A DNA stretch of 26,916 nt. Source: Candidatus Nealsonbacteria bacterium CG08_land_8_20_14_0_20_36_22 (GTDB taxonomy: Bacteria > Patescibacteriota > Minisyncoccia > Minisyncoccales > GWA2-38-27). The notes under the pieces are model-generated. The model ran no database searches. It saw nothing but the letters and a program-made list of their open reading frames with translations, and was not told where the DNA came from. Both the position numbers and the translations under genes were made by a program. This document shows positions 16,984 to 24,347 of this stretch, in pieces (the first letter of the stretch is position 1; each line of letters begins with the position of its first letter). The DNA is taken from NCBI GenBank assembly GCA_002774555.1, contig PEYC01000032.1, forward strand, positions 1-26,916, written 5' to 3'.

Positions 16984-17723
16984 AAGTATTTATGATTAAG
17001 TAATTTTCTTTTGTTAGTGGAGATTAAATCTCCTTTTTGATTAAAAACGCAGTAATAAAATCTATTTTCCCACAATAACATATTTACAAATAAATCTCGG
17101 TTGTTGTAAACCAATCTCTGGAAAGGATTGTTCCATTTTGAATGATAGAAAAGGAAAAAATCGTCAATTCCTGTATCTTTTTGTTTTTTAAAATCATATT
17201 CGAAAAATAATAATGTATCTGCTAAAAACTCTACATACCATTTATGGTGTTTAATCTTAGTGAAATTAAACATTGTGTCTGAAAGCCGAGTCGGGGTCTC
17301 AATATAGCCTCGTTTCCCTACTCTCATTATTTCTTCACAGGCCTTATCAGGATTATCTACATGCTCTAAAAGATGCGAACAATAAACAAAGTCAAATTCC
17401 TTATCTTTGAAAGGTAAGTTTTCTATTGAGGCCTTTACTATATCTCTGTTATCAGTTACTAATTTTTCTCCACCACGATGAAAATTATCATCAAAATACA
17501 AATCAACTAAATGAGTAGCAAGAGGAAAGGGATGGCCGCCGCTGCCAACGTCTAATACCTTCTGCCCGCTTTTGATATTAAAATCAATATATTCTCTCTG
17601 ATAAGAAAATCTATCTTTTTCAGGCCCCCTGCCTTTCCTTAGAAATCTAATTTCTGTTCTGAACAGTTTTTTGAATAAACCGCTAATTTTTCTAAGAAGA
17701 CCGCCATACATTGGTTTTATCAT
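16980..17723 (-). CDS. SAM-dependent methyltransferase, Methyltransf_11-like
   Basis: 247 residues. Motif I is KVLDVGSGGHPFPLATHLVD, with a second SAM-contact region LVTDNRDIVKASIENLPF and the motif IV-like FDFVYCSHLLEHVDNPDKAC. The end (RGYIETPTRLSD, then HHKWYVEF) is typical of proteins that act on polysaccharides or polyprenyl-linked sugars. It overlaps the upstream dehydrogenase-like gene by 32 bp, and an in-frame ATG at 17711 would shorten the overlap. It is the fifth methyltransferase domain in the locus. Confidence 0.82.
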   Translation of the reverse strand: MIKPMYGGLLRKISGLFKKLFRTEIRFLRKGRGPEKDRFSYQREYIDFNIKSGQKVLDVGSGGHPFPLATHLVDLYFDDNFHRGGEKLVTDNRDIVKASIENLPFKDKEFDFVYCSHLLEHVDNPDKACEEIMRVGKRGYIETPTRLSDTMFNFTKIKHHKWYVEFLADTLLFFEYDFKKQKDTGIDDFFLFYHSKWNNPFQRLVYNNRDLFVNMLLWENRFYYCVFNQKGDLISTNKRKLLNHKYL

Positions 17724-18492
17724 TCAATAATTTATTATTGATTTCCTCAACCGTTTTTAATAATTTTAAATCAACTCCGATTTTATCTCCTAATTGAATT
17801 AAAGATTTAATGTCTTTTGACAAACAAGCACCGCTGTAACCTCGGTAGCCATCTCGAAATATCTCAAAATGGGAAAAACCAAATCGAGGATTAACCGAAG
17901 CCATTTTTTTTACCAAATCATAATTTATACCTAATTTTTGACATAAATCATATATTTGATTAGCAAAAACTACTTTGGTGGACAAAAAAACATTTGAAAA
18001 ATATTTAACCATTTCAGCTTCTGTAGCCGGAACAATAAATTCCGCCGGAGCCTTAGGTAAAATTCTTAGAATTTCTTCTGCTATACATTTGCTCTTTTTA
18101 GTGTAACCAATAATTTGTTCGGAACAATTCCGCATATCTTCTTTTGCTGTTGCCTGTCGTAAAAATTCCGGATTAAATAAAACTTTGTGCTGGGGATATC
18201 TTCTTTGCATTCTTTCGGTTGTTCCCGGTAACACGGTTGATTTAATCACAACAATCTTTCTATCTTTTATAATAGAAAAAACATCTTCTACTGCTGAAAG
18301 GTCAAAACCTGATTTTTTAGTGAATAGAGTAGGAACACAGATGAATATAATATCTGTTTTATTAATTTCCTTTATACTTCCAATATTTTTATGCTTATCA
18401 TAAAGAATGGCTCTTGGTATTACGTTAGCCATTGCTTCTCCTACCACCCCTATACCAATAATTCCAATTTTTATTTCATTTTTTGAAACCAT
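17692..18492 (-). CDS. short UDP-glucose/GDP-mannose dehydrogenase-like protein lacking the C-terminal domain
   Basis: 266 residues against about 430 for UDP-glucose 6-dehydrogenase. The NAD-binding Rossmann domain (GIIGIGVVGEA, 10-20), ICVPTLF, KSTVLPGTTERM and LFNPEFLRQATA (107-115) are present, as are the central helix residues EMVKYFSNVFL (about 160-170) and a cysteine in GYSGACLSKDIKS (C223). In the family that cysteine is the catalytic nucleophile of the GGxCLPKD motif, but the proline is replaced by serine. The chain ends shortly after, so the C-terminal UDP-binding domain is missing. It may be a short independent form, as seen in some phage and CPR genomes, or a truncated gene. It sits directly after a deletion scar. 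Confidence 0.8.
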   Translation of the reverse strand: MVSKNEIKIGIIGIGVVGEAMANVIPRAILYDKHKNIGSIKEINKTDIIFICVPTLFTKKSGFDLSAVEDVFSIIKDRKIVVIKSTVLPGTTERMQRRYPQHKVLFNPEFLRQATAKEDMRNCSEQIIGYTKKSKCIAEEILRILPKAPAEFIVPATEAEMVKYFSNVFLSTKVVFANQIYDLCQKLGINYDLVKKMASVNPRFGFSHFEIFRDGYRGYSGACLSKDIKSLIQLGDKIGVDLKLLKTVEEINNKLLNDKTNVWRSS

Positions 18493-18513
18493 GAAAAAAG
18501 CTTTATTATTGCT

Positions 18514-18660
18514 TTATGAATGTGAGATTTTCTCTATCGCTTCTAAAATTCCTTCTAATATTTCTTTATTATCAACGTTTTCCGGTCGATGCAGGGTTAA
18601 AACCACATATTCTTTTGGTCCAACGTTGAATTTTTCGTAAAATTTTAACTTTTTGCTCTT
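18514..18660 (-). pseudogene. remnant of UDP-N-acetylglucosamine 2-epimerase (WecB/NeuC type)
   Basis: Reading the minus strand from 18660 to a TAA at 18514 gives about 48 residues containing KEYVVLTLHRPENVDNKEI. The YVxxTLHRxENVD motif is the signature of non-hydrolysing and hydrolysing UDP-GlcNAc 2-epimerases, where it lies near the middle of a ~370-residue protein. Nothing before or after it matches the rest of the family, so this is an internal fragment with both ends lost. It begins inside the last codons of the CMP-sugar synthetase-like gene and ends 22 bp before the dehydrogenase-like gene. It most likely marks an old deletion that removed an epimerase gene; no start codon or full domain remains. 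Confidence 0.75.
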
Positions 18661-19424
18661 AATCTTTAATTTTTTCCAATAAATCTATCAAAGATGAATA
18701 TTCTTTATCTTTTAATATTTGCCTGGCAAAATCCAGATCTCTTAAGCTGTCAATGTCGGCGACTTCGCCCGTAATGAAGGCCCTGATTTTTCTACCGTGC
18801 AACATCCCGGTTTTCTCTATTGTTTTCGGCAAAAGAACGTCTACATAGCCGTTTGCTTTATAGGTGGCAGGGAGTTTTTGGCGAGGGAAATCTTGGTATT
18901 CTATGCCTGGTTTAAAATCTTCTTTGCCGAAAAACTCTGCATAGTTTCTTTTTTTCCTGAACAGTTTGTAGGCTGACGACTCAAATCGGTGTCCGCTTCT
19001 TAAGGCTGTGGCCTTTTTGTCTTTAATTATCTCTGAAATTGCTTTATCAACAACTTCAATGTTTCTTAATGGCGTAGTCGGACGAAGAAAAACCAAATAA
19101 TCCGGACAAAAACTCTCTTTGCGCCTAAACCACCCTATGGCGTGCTTGATAAGTCCTATATCTTTGGCGTTGTCTGTCGCGAATTTTTTAGGACGCAAAA
19201 AGGGAACTTCTGCCCCATATTTTTTGGCAATTTGAGCTATCTCCTCGCTGTCAGTGCTGACAATTATCCTCTCAATGAAATTTGATAGTTTCGCAACTGC
19301 TATTGAATAAGCAATAAGAGGATGCCCCCCCATATCAATTATGTTTTTTTTTAGGAATTGATTTTGACCCTCCTCTTGCCGGAATTATTGCTATGATGTT
19401 TTTCTTTTTAAATTGATTTTCCAT
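18659..19424 (-). pseudogene. CMP-N-acetylneuraminate synthetase-like cytidylyltransferase, frameshifted
   Basis: Intact homologues activate a nonulosonic or related acidic sugar with CTP. The gene begins at ATG 19424 and reads AIIPARGGSKSIPKKK, the nucleotide-binding P-loop-like motif, then stops early. An extra A in a run of nine (19344-19352) shifts the frame. With eight As the protein continues without a break into NIIDMGGHPLIAYSIAVAKL and on to the stop at 18659, giving about 254 residues. The downstream part also has VSTDSEEIAQIAKKYGAEVP and LRPTTPLRNIEVVDKAI, typical of the family. The longest uninterrupted frame (18659-19333) lacks the P-loop and would be inactive. The start overlaps the DUF115-like gene by 17 bp. 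Frameshift cause: sequence error, mutation or slippage. Confidence 0.85.
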
Positions 19425-20392
19425 ATTTTAATAAATTAAAGGTTTCATTATAGGAAAGTCTCCTGAAAGGTGTGTAATAACTCTTTTCTGAACAATTGAC
19501 AATATCAACTGGCTTCAGGTTGTATGTTCTATATGTTTTCTTTAATATTAATGGCATTAATTTGTTAAAATTTTCAGCATCAATCATAAGTTTTTGTTCG
19601 GGGGTAAAACTTTGGTGCTCGGAATCGGATTCTTTAAAATAAACTTCTTGGGGGTTAGTTCTTCCACCGTCAGCGCCAAAAATAATCACTTTAGACGCCT
19701 CCCCTATCAGCGCTAAGCAGAGTAATGCCGAAAAAGAGTTTAGTGCTAAAAAATGCAAAGGATATTTTATGCTCGGAATCTGCTGAAGAAATACTGACCC
19801 TTGTTTTATTACTATCGAACTAAGTTTAGAGGTAGACATTAAAAATAAGAGCTTTTTATCATATTTTTTAATGAATTCGTCAAAGTCAAAGTCAAAGTCC
19901 TTTGGCGTCCTCTCTGAAGAAAAAGAGCTTTTTACGGAAATAAGTATATTATCTTCTCGCCTCTCTAAAAAATCAATTATATTATCCATCCAACCCCCCT
20001 GGATTAGCAGCGCACATAACAACCGAGAGATTGCGGTTAATTTTCTCTAAAATATATTTCTCAATAATCCAAAAACCACTTAGTCCTAAATAGCATACAT
20101 CACAATCCTTAAGTTCTCTAATCCTTTGCTCAAGTTCTCTAACCGAAGAACCAGGTAGTATAATTACCACTGGTCTTTTATTTATCACTTTCCGTAATCT
20201 CTCAATTCTTTCTTTAGTATTAGGTAGATAGTGACTAAAATCCATCATACTAAGCTCTTGTTTCCTATTAAACAGATTAAACCCTATTTCAGTCCAAATT
20301 TTATCATAGATATGACAAACTCTTTCAAGCCCTCTTTTAATTAGAGAAACGGTCAGAATTTTTATTACAATTTTTTTCAAGATTTTACTCAT
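19408..20392 (-). pseudogene. DUF115/Maf-like (MptE-like) putative glycosyltransferase, frameshifted
   Basis: Two adjoining frames, 19982-20392 and 19408-20022, are halves of one ~327-residue protein. The first half ends ...VVMCAANPGG; the second resumes ...MDNIIDFLERRED. One extra G in a run of six (19994-19999) breaks the frame, and with five Gs the two join as NPGGWMDNIIDF. The first part has KRPVVIILPGSSVRELEQRI, similar in position to the GxGPSL nucleotide-binding loop of DUF115. The second has HFLALNSFSALLCLALIGEASKVIIFGADGG, like the second half of that fold. DUF115 proteins include Maf enzymes that transfer pseudaminic or legionaminic acid, and the next gene is a CMP-nonulosonate synthetase-like gene, so the two make sense together. 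Family assignment is moderate; a GT42-like sialyltransferase is an alternative. Confidence 0.6.
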
Positions 20393-20404
20393 TTTGATTG
20401 CTCT

Positions 20405-21685
20405 TTATTCAATCTCATCAAAAGATTGCTGAAGAATGCAAGCCCCTTCTCGAAAGACTGACATCTCATGATTTGTTTTAAAGGGTTGACATTCAATAAT
20501 ATTAAAGCCGGCTGCATTTTCCCAGATATCGTAGTATCTGCCTCCAGATAATACTTTTAATAAAATTCTATATCTCCCGCTAGTAAAAGTAAGGGGTCCT
20601 ATTCCTATTTTTATTTTTTTAACATTACTGCTAAAATATTTATCATGATATGAGCCAGATGCGCCCATTGAAACCATTTGTCCCAACTCATTATAAATAT
20701 GAAATTCTACACTATATTTATTTGTCAAAGGAAAACCTGCGAACCCAATAATTAGATTTAATTTTTCATTATATCTAAATAAAGTAGTTCTTTCATTTTT
20801 TTCATTAAATATCTCAACGCGATTGAAATAAAAACTTGAATTTTTAATCTCTTCGGGGTTTCTTTCTATAATATAAGATGATTTATCTACCTGTCTCATT
20901 TGAGCTTTTTCATAGTCTTTAACAACTTCATCAACATCCCCTTTCTGCACTACTTTACCATTATCTATCCAAACAACTTTCTTGCATAAATTACGTATTA
21001 CTCCCATATTATGGCTAACAAAAAGTACTGTTCGTCCTCCCTTTACTACATCTTGCACTTTTCCAAGACATTTTTTTTGAAAAGAAATATCGCCAACTGC
21101 CAACACTTCGTCTATCAATAAAATTTCTGGTTCAAGATGAGCAGCAATAGCAAACGCAAGCCGAACCCACATACCGCTGGAAAACCGCTTCACCGGTGTA
21201 TCTATAAACTTTCCTATTTCGGAAAAAGCCACGATTTCATCAAATTTCTCTTCAATCTCTTTCTTCCGCATACCTAAAATTGCCCCATTAAGATAAATAT
21301 TTTCCCTGCCTGTAAGCTCCGGATGAAATCCGGTTCCAACATCTAACAAACTTGATACTCTACCATAAAGTTCGGCAAATCCATTAGTAGGTTGGGTAAT
21401 ACGGGATAGAACTTTTAAGAGAGTGGTTTTCCCGCTTCCGTTCTTTCCAATAATGCCCAGCACTTCTCCTTCATTTATTTCAAAAGAAATATCCTTCAAC
21501 GCCCAGATTACATTTTCTAAATCATTATTTTTAAATTTCGTTAAGTTTCTTAATTTAATGAAATTATTTATTGGAGCGCAAACCCAATCCATTATTGTCT
21601 CGCGGAATGTCTTATCTCCTTTTTCCTCGGCACCTATTCGGTAACGTTTAGATAAATTATTAATTTTGATTATTGGATTAGGCAT
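20405..21685 (-). CDS. wzt: Wzt-like ABC transporter ATPase with C-terminal glycan-binding domain
   Basis: The ATPase subunit of an ABC polysaccharide exporter, 426 residues. It shows Walker A GIIGKNGSGKTTLL (GKNGSGKT at 80-87), the family-specific GTGFHPELTGRENIYLNG, the ABC signature RFSSGMWVRLAF (FSSGM at 168-172), Walker B ILLIDEVLAVGD (188-199) and the H-loop SHN (about 224-226). Residues about 265-426 form an extra beta-rich domain. Wzt proteins with this tail recognise a terminal modification on the glycan before export, for example a methyl group, and that link is established for E. coli O8/O9a. The permease gene lies upstream but is separated by the truncated epimerase/HAD scar. Confidence 0.93.
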   Translation of the reverse strand: MPNPIIKINNLSKRYRIGAEEKGDKTFRETIMDWVCAPINNFIKLRNLTKFKNNDLENVIWALKDISFEINEGEVLGIIGKNGSGKTTLLKVLSRITQPTNGFAELYGRVSSLLDVGTGFHPELTGRENIYLNGAILGMRKKEIEEKFDEIVAFSEIGKFIDTPVKRFSSGMWVRLAFAIAAHLEPEILLIDEVLAVGDISFQKKCLGKVQDVVKGGRTVLFVSHNMGVIRNLCKKVVWIDNGKVVQKGDVDEVVKDYEKAQMRQVDKSSYIIERNPEEIKNSSFYFNRVEIFNEKNERTTLFRYNEKLNLIIGFAGFPLTNKYSVEFHIYNELGQMVSMGASGSYHDKYFSSNVKKIKIGIGPLTFTSGRYRILLKVLSGGRYYDIWENAAGFNIIECQPFKTNHEMSVFREGACILQQSFDEIE

Positions 21686-21690
21686 AAAAT

Positions 21691-22107
21691 TTAATTTTCT
21701 TTTCGAATTAATTTAACTGCTTCTAATAAATCATTAACTATAAAATCTGGTTTAACAGAAAATAATTTATCTCTTCTCCCATAGCCGGTCTTCACTAAAA
21801 TAGTTTGACAGCCAGCTTTCTTTCCAGCTAATATATCGCTGGTTTTATCTCCTATTAAATAAGATTTTCTAAGATTAATATTAAATTCTTCTTTTGTTTT
21901 CAGCAGAAGGCCTATTCCTGGTTTCCGGCAATCACATTTAATTTTCAATCCTGGCACCTCATTAATAAATCCTTTTTCAGGATGGTGTGGACAATAATAA
22001 ATAGCATCTATTTTAGCACCTTTTCTGCCTAATTCTGTTTCTAATTTTTTATGAATTTCTGCTAAATCTTTTTCTGTCATAAAACCTTTGGCAATCATTG
22101 GCTGATT
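21691..22107 (-). pseudogene. HAD-IIIA phosphatase remnant (GmhB-like), N terminus deleted
   Basis: The 136-residue frame begins NQPMIAKGFMTEKDLAEIH, which in GmhB-like (D-glycero-D-manno-heptose-1,7-bisphosphate) phosphatases lies at about residue 55. Present are the zinc-loop residues in YYCPHHPEKG and CDCRKPGIG, and the GDKTSDILAGKKAG metal motif. Missing is the N-terminal DRDGT segment with the nucleophilic aspartate, so the product cannot work as a phosphatase. The sequence before the NQP codons belongs to an epimerase fragment (22095-22238) in another frame. A deletion therefore joined the two at about 22107/22108. The first ATG (22098) overlaps the fragment's TGA, so reinitiation could still make the partial protein. 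Confidence 0.85.
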
Positions 22108-22238
22108 AAAGAGGTTTGATTATACATAAAATTATCAATAACAACAACTTCATACCCCTGTTTTAAGAGTTCTGGAACCAAAACTGAGCCAATATATCCT
22201 GCGCCACCTGTAACTAAAATTTTTGGTGTAATTATCAT
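22095..22238 (-). pseudogene. N-terminal fragment of an NAD-dependent sugar epimerase (SDR family)
   Basis: The 47-residue frame starts at ATG 22238 (overlapping the permease TGA as ATGA) and reads KILVTGGAGYIGSVLVPELL, then VVVIDNFMYNQTSL, and stops at TGA 22095. This is the beginning of an extended SDR enzyme, with the TGGAGYIG Rossmann motif and the VIDNxMYNQTSL segment, and full-length relatives have about 310-330 residues. The rest is missing. Immediately after the TSL codons the sequence becomes that of a HAD phosphatase in another frame. It may still be translated by coupling to the upstream gene, but it cannot be a functional epimerase. Confidence 0.85.
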
Positions 22239-23074
22239 ATAATATCAGCAAAGGTTTTTTCAGTTTTAAGAAAATACCATAAACCTAAAATAAGAAAAAC
22301 AATGCTGACAGCAGATGAGATTCCAAAAGTCATCCAGTTAATTGGCATAGTGCCTAAAAAACCCGCCTTAAATGTTTCTATTACTCCGGTCATAGGATTT
22401 AAAGCCAAAATCCATTGATAGGCCTTAGGAATAATACTTACTGGATAAATAACCGGGGTTATGAATATTAATAACTGAATAAAAAATGGCAAAGCATGGT
22501 GAACATCACGGTATTTAACATTAATAGCAGCTAAAAAACATCCTAAACCTAAAACAGCCAAAATAGTTATAAAAAGCAATAAAGGTAATAGCAGCAATCC
22601 TTCAAAATAAGGTATAAACCTATAATAACCTATAACACCACCAAAAATTAAAGCAGCAAATAGAAAATCAACAAAAGCTACTACAATAGAGGAAACTGGT
22701 AAAATCACTTTGGGCAGATACACTTTTTGGATAATCACGGCATTACGTAACATGCTTTGACTGACATTATTTATAGAAGTTGAAAAAAAATTCCAGAACA
22801 AAAGTCCGGCATAAACAAAAATAGGATAAGGAATATCATTAGAAGGCATATTGGCTAATTCTCCAAAAATAACAGTAAACACTATCATGGCAATGAAGGG
22901 TTGAAGAATTGCCCAAACAATTCCTAAAATAGTCTGCTTATAGCGTAGTTTAATATCTCGCCAAGCAAAAAAGTAAAAGAGCTCTCTGTAATACCAAAGT
23001 TCTTTGAAATCTAAATTAGCTAATCCTTTTTTGGGTTTTATAACCAGTTTCATATTGTTTTTTATAATATTCAA
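22235..23074 (-). CDS. wzm: Wzm-like ABC polysaccharide exporter permease
   Basis: 279 residues with six predicted membrane helices. The N-terminal soluble part ends in FFAWRDIKLRYKQTILGIVW and QPFIAMIVFTVIFG, the marks of ABC-2 permeases of the TagG/Wzm group. Later are YAGLLFWNFFSTSINNVSQS, VKYRDVHHALPFFIQLLIF and TPVIYP. The C terminus (WYFLKTEKTFADII) is followed by the TGA overlapping the next start. Two starts are possible: TTG 23074, which has AGGAG six bases upstream (about 23084-23080), or ATG 23053. I chose TTG because of that site, although it lies within rmlB codons and could be accidental. Partner of the Wzt-like ATPase at 20405. Confidence 0.92.
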   Translation of the reverse strand: MNIIKNNMKLVIKPKKGLANLDFKELWYYRELFYFFAWRDIKLRYKQTILGIVWAILQPFIAMIVFTVIFGELANMPSNDIPYPIFVYAGLLFWNFFSTSINNVSQSMLRNAVIIQKVYLPKVILPVSSIVVAFVDFLFAALIFGGVIGYYRFIPYFEGLLLLPLLLFITILAVLGLGCFLAAINVKYRDVHHALPFFIQLLIFITPVIYPVSIIPKAYQWILALNPMTGVIETFKAGFLGTMPINWMTFGISSAVSIVFLILGLWYFLKTEKTFADII

Positions 23075-24044
23075 GATACTCTCCTGATTTTATTTTTTTC
23101 CACCACCACTCATTATTTCTATACCATTGAATCGTCTTTTTTAAAGATTGCTCAAAATTATATTTTGGTTGCCAGCCCAACGTCTCTTTTATTTTAGAGG
23201 AATCCAAAGAATAACGACGGTCATGACCCAATCTATCTTCTACATAATCAATATAACTTTCATCTTTTCCCATTTCCCGTAAAATTAAACGGGTAATTTC
23301 TAAATTAGTTTTCTCGTTCCCCCCGCCTACATTGTAAACCTCACCCTCCTTGCCTTTATCTAAAATCAGATCAATAGCTTCACAATTATCTAAAACATAA
23401 AGCCAATCTCTAATGTTTAATCCATCTCCATAAAGAGGAACTTTTTTGTCTTCAAGTAAATTAGTGATAAAAAGTGGTATTATTTTTTCTGGATATTGAT
23501 AAGGACCGAAATTATTAGAAGAACGAACGGTTAAAACCGGCATTTTGTAAGTAACGAAATAAGAATGAACCATAAGGTCTGCCGCTGCTTTTGATGCTGA
23601 GTAAGGATTAGAAGGATTTAAAGGGTGTTTCTCAGCGCATGATGTTTCATTGATTGAACCATATACTTCGTCTGTTGAAATTTGGATAAATCGTTTAATA
23701 TTATATTTCTTTGCTATTTCTAAGAGAGTAATTACTCCCTGCATGTCTGTTTTCAAAAAAGAATGGGGATCGGAAATAGAACGGTCTACATGGGATTCAG
23801 CTGCAAAATTAATTATAGCATCGGGTTTCTCTGAAATAACTTCATCTACAATTTTTTTATCGCAAATATCTCCCTTTACAAATTTATAATCAGGATTATC
23901 CTCTACATCCTTTAGATTTTCTAAATTGCCGGCATAGGTCAATTTATCAAAATTAATAATTTTATAATCTGGATGTTTTTTAAAAATATATCTTATAAAA
24001 TTGCTTCCAATAAAACCTGCTCCACCAGTAATTAAAATTTTCAT
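23016..24044 (-). CDS. rmlB: dTDP-glucose 4,6-dehydratase
   Basis: It converts dTDP-glucose to dTDP-4-keto-6-deoxyglucose, the branch point used by the FdtA-like isomerase. It is 342 residues from ATG 24044 (MKILITGGAGFIG), which matches the family start; the open frame also extends to a GTG further upstream. The NAD motif is GGAGFIG (7-13). The catalytic set is STDEVYG (T124, D125, E126) and YSASK (Y148, K152). FNFGPYQYPEKIIPLF-like SNNFGPYQYPEKIIPLF and RDWLYVLDNCEAIDL complete the pattern. The gene follows the helix-turn-helix gene after a short gap and overlaps the permease gene. Confidence 0.95.
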   Translation of the reverse strand: MKILITGGAGFIGSNFIRYIFKKHPDYKIINFDKLTYAGNLENLKDVEDNPDYKFVKGDICDKKIVDEVISEKPDAIINFAAESHVDRSISDPHSFLKTDMQGVITLLEIAKKYNIKRFIQISTDEVYGSINETSCAEKHPLNPSNPYSASKAAADLMVHSYFVTYKMPVLTVRSSNNFGPYQYPEKIIPLFITNLLEDKKVPLYGDGLNIRDWLYVLDNCEAIDLILDKGKEGEVYNVGGGNEKTNLEITRLILREMGKDESYIDYVEDRLGHDRRYSLDSSKIKETLGWQPKYNFEQSLKKTIQWYRNNEWWWKKIKSGEYLEYYKKQYETGYKTQKRIS

Positions 24045-24058
24045 AGTTTTATAAAAAA

Positions 24059-24307
24059 TTACCACTTTCCAATAATTTTCTTGGTTTTATTTTTGATATG
24101 ATAATATAATTTTTCAAACCCTGTTTCTTTATTCGGAGAAACTAATCTCAAAAGCTCATTGCCTAAAATTTTATATCTACCCCCGACTTTATTGGCTTGA
24201 ATTATCCCGTTTTTAAGAAGCCGCTTAATAGTACTATTGCTCACTTTTAAATAATCTTGGGCCTCTTCAGTAGTATAAACCTTATTTGGATTTATTTCTT
24301 CTGCCAT
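24059..24307 (-). CDS. small MerR/excisionase-type helix-turn-helix protein
   Basis: About 82 residues from ATG 24307 (MAEEINPNKVYTTEEAQDYL). The VYTTEEAQDYLKVSNSTIKR segment with KNGIIQANKVGGRYKI following it is the HTH_17/excisionase fold that reads DNA by a winged helix. The C-terminal stretch is basic. A frame extends further upstream to TTG 24343, but that start would lie in the promoter. ATG 24307 lies about seven bases after a -10-like element, so the message could be leaderless; ATG 24316 is the alternative. Inverted repeats directly upstream are candidate operators. As first gene of the glycan operon it may regulate the locus or its own transcription. Confidence 0.82.
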   Translation of the reverse strand: MAEEINPNKVYTTEEAQDYLKVSNSTIKRLLKNGIIQANKVGGRYKILGNELLRLVSPNKETGFEKLYYHIKNKTKKIIGKW

Positions 24308-24314
24308 ATATTCC

Positions 24315-24343
24315 ATATTAAAACACCCCAAAAGGGGTGTCAA
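24315..24343 (-). promoter_or_regulatory. putative promoter for the helix-turn-helix / rmlB operon
   Basis: On the minus strand TTGACA (24343-24338) is a perfect -35, a 17-base spacer follows, and TAATAT (24320-24315) matches four of six -10 positions. The start site would be at about 24308-24307, on or next to the ATG of the helix-turn-helix gene. The spacer holds a GC-rich inverted repeat. No experimental support. Confidence 0.5.
24323..24340 (-). terminator. GC-rich hairpin followed by T-rich tail, possible intrinsic terminator or operator
   Basis: ACACCCC-TTTT-GGGGTGT forms a seven-base-pair stem and is followed on the minus strand by TTTAAT. It could end the transcript of the riboswitch-led gene 24402-24686. 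It also lies exactly between the -35 and -10 elements of the putative promoter, so it could be an operator instead or as well. The T-run is short, so termination is only possible. Confidence 0.45.
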
Positions 24344-24347
24344 CCCT

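Noticed and set aside
18407..18640. Open frame on the plus strand over the epimerase remnant
   Set aside because: It is antisense to recognisable epimerase and dehydrogenase codons and has no family signature.
22095..22097. TGA as a sense codon (recoded genetic code)
   Set aside because: Reading through TGA here gives no continuation of the epimerase, and TGA ends other intact genes such as the permease with the usual ATGA overlap.
24308..24343. TTG-initiated start of the helix-turn-helix protein at 24343
   Set aside because: It would translate through the promoter hairpin, and the added residues are the repeat itself.
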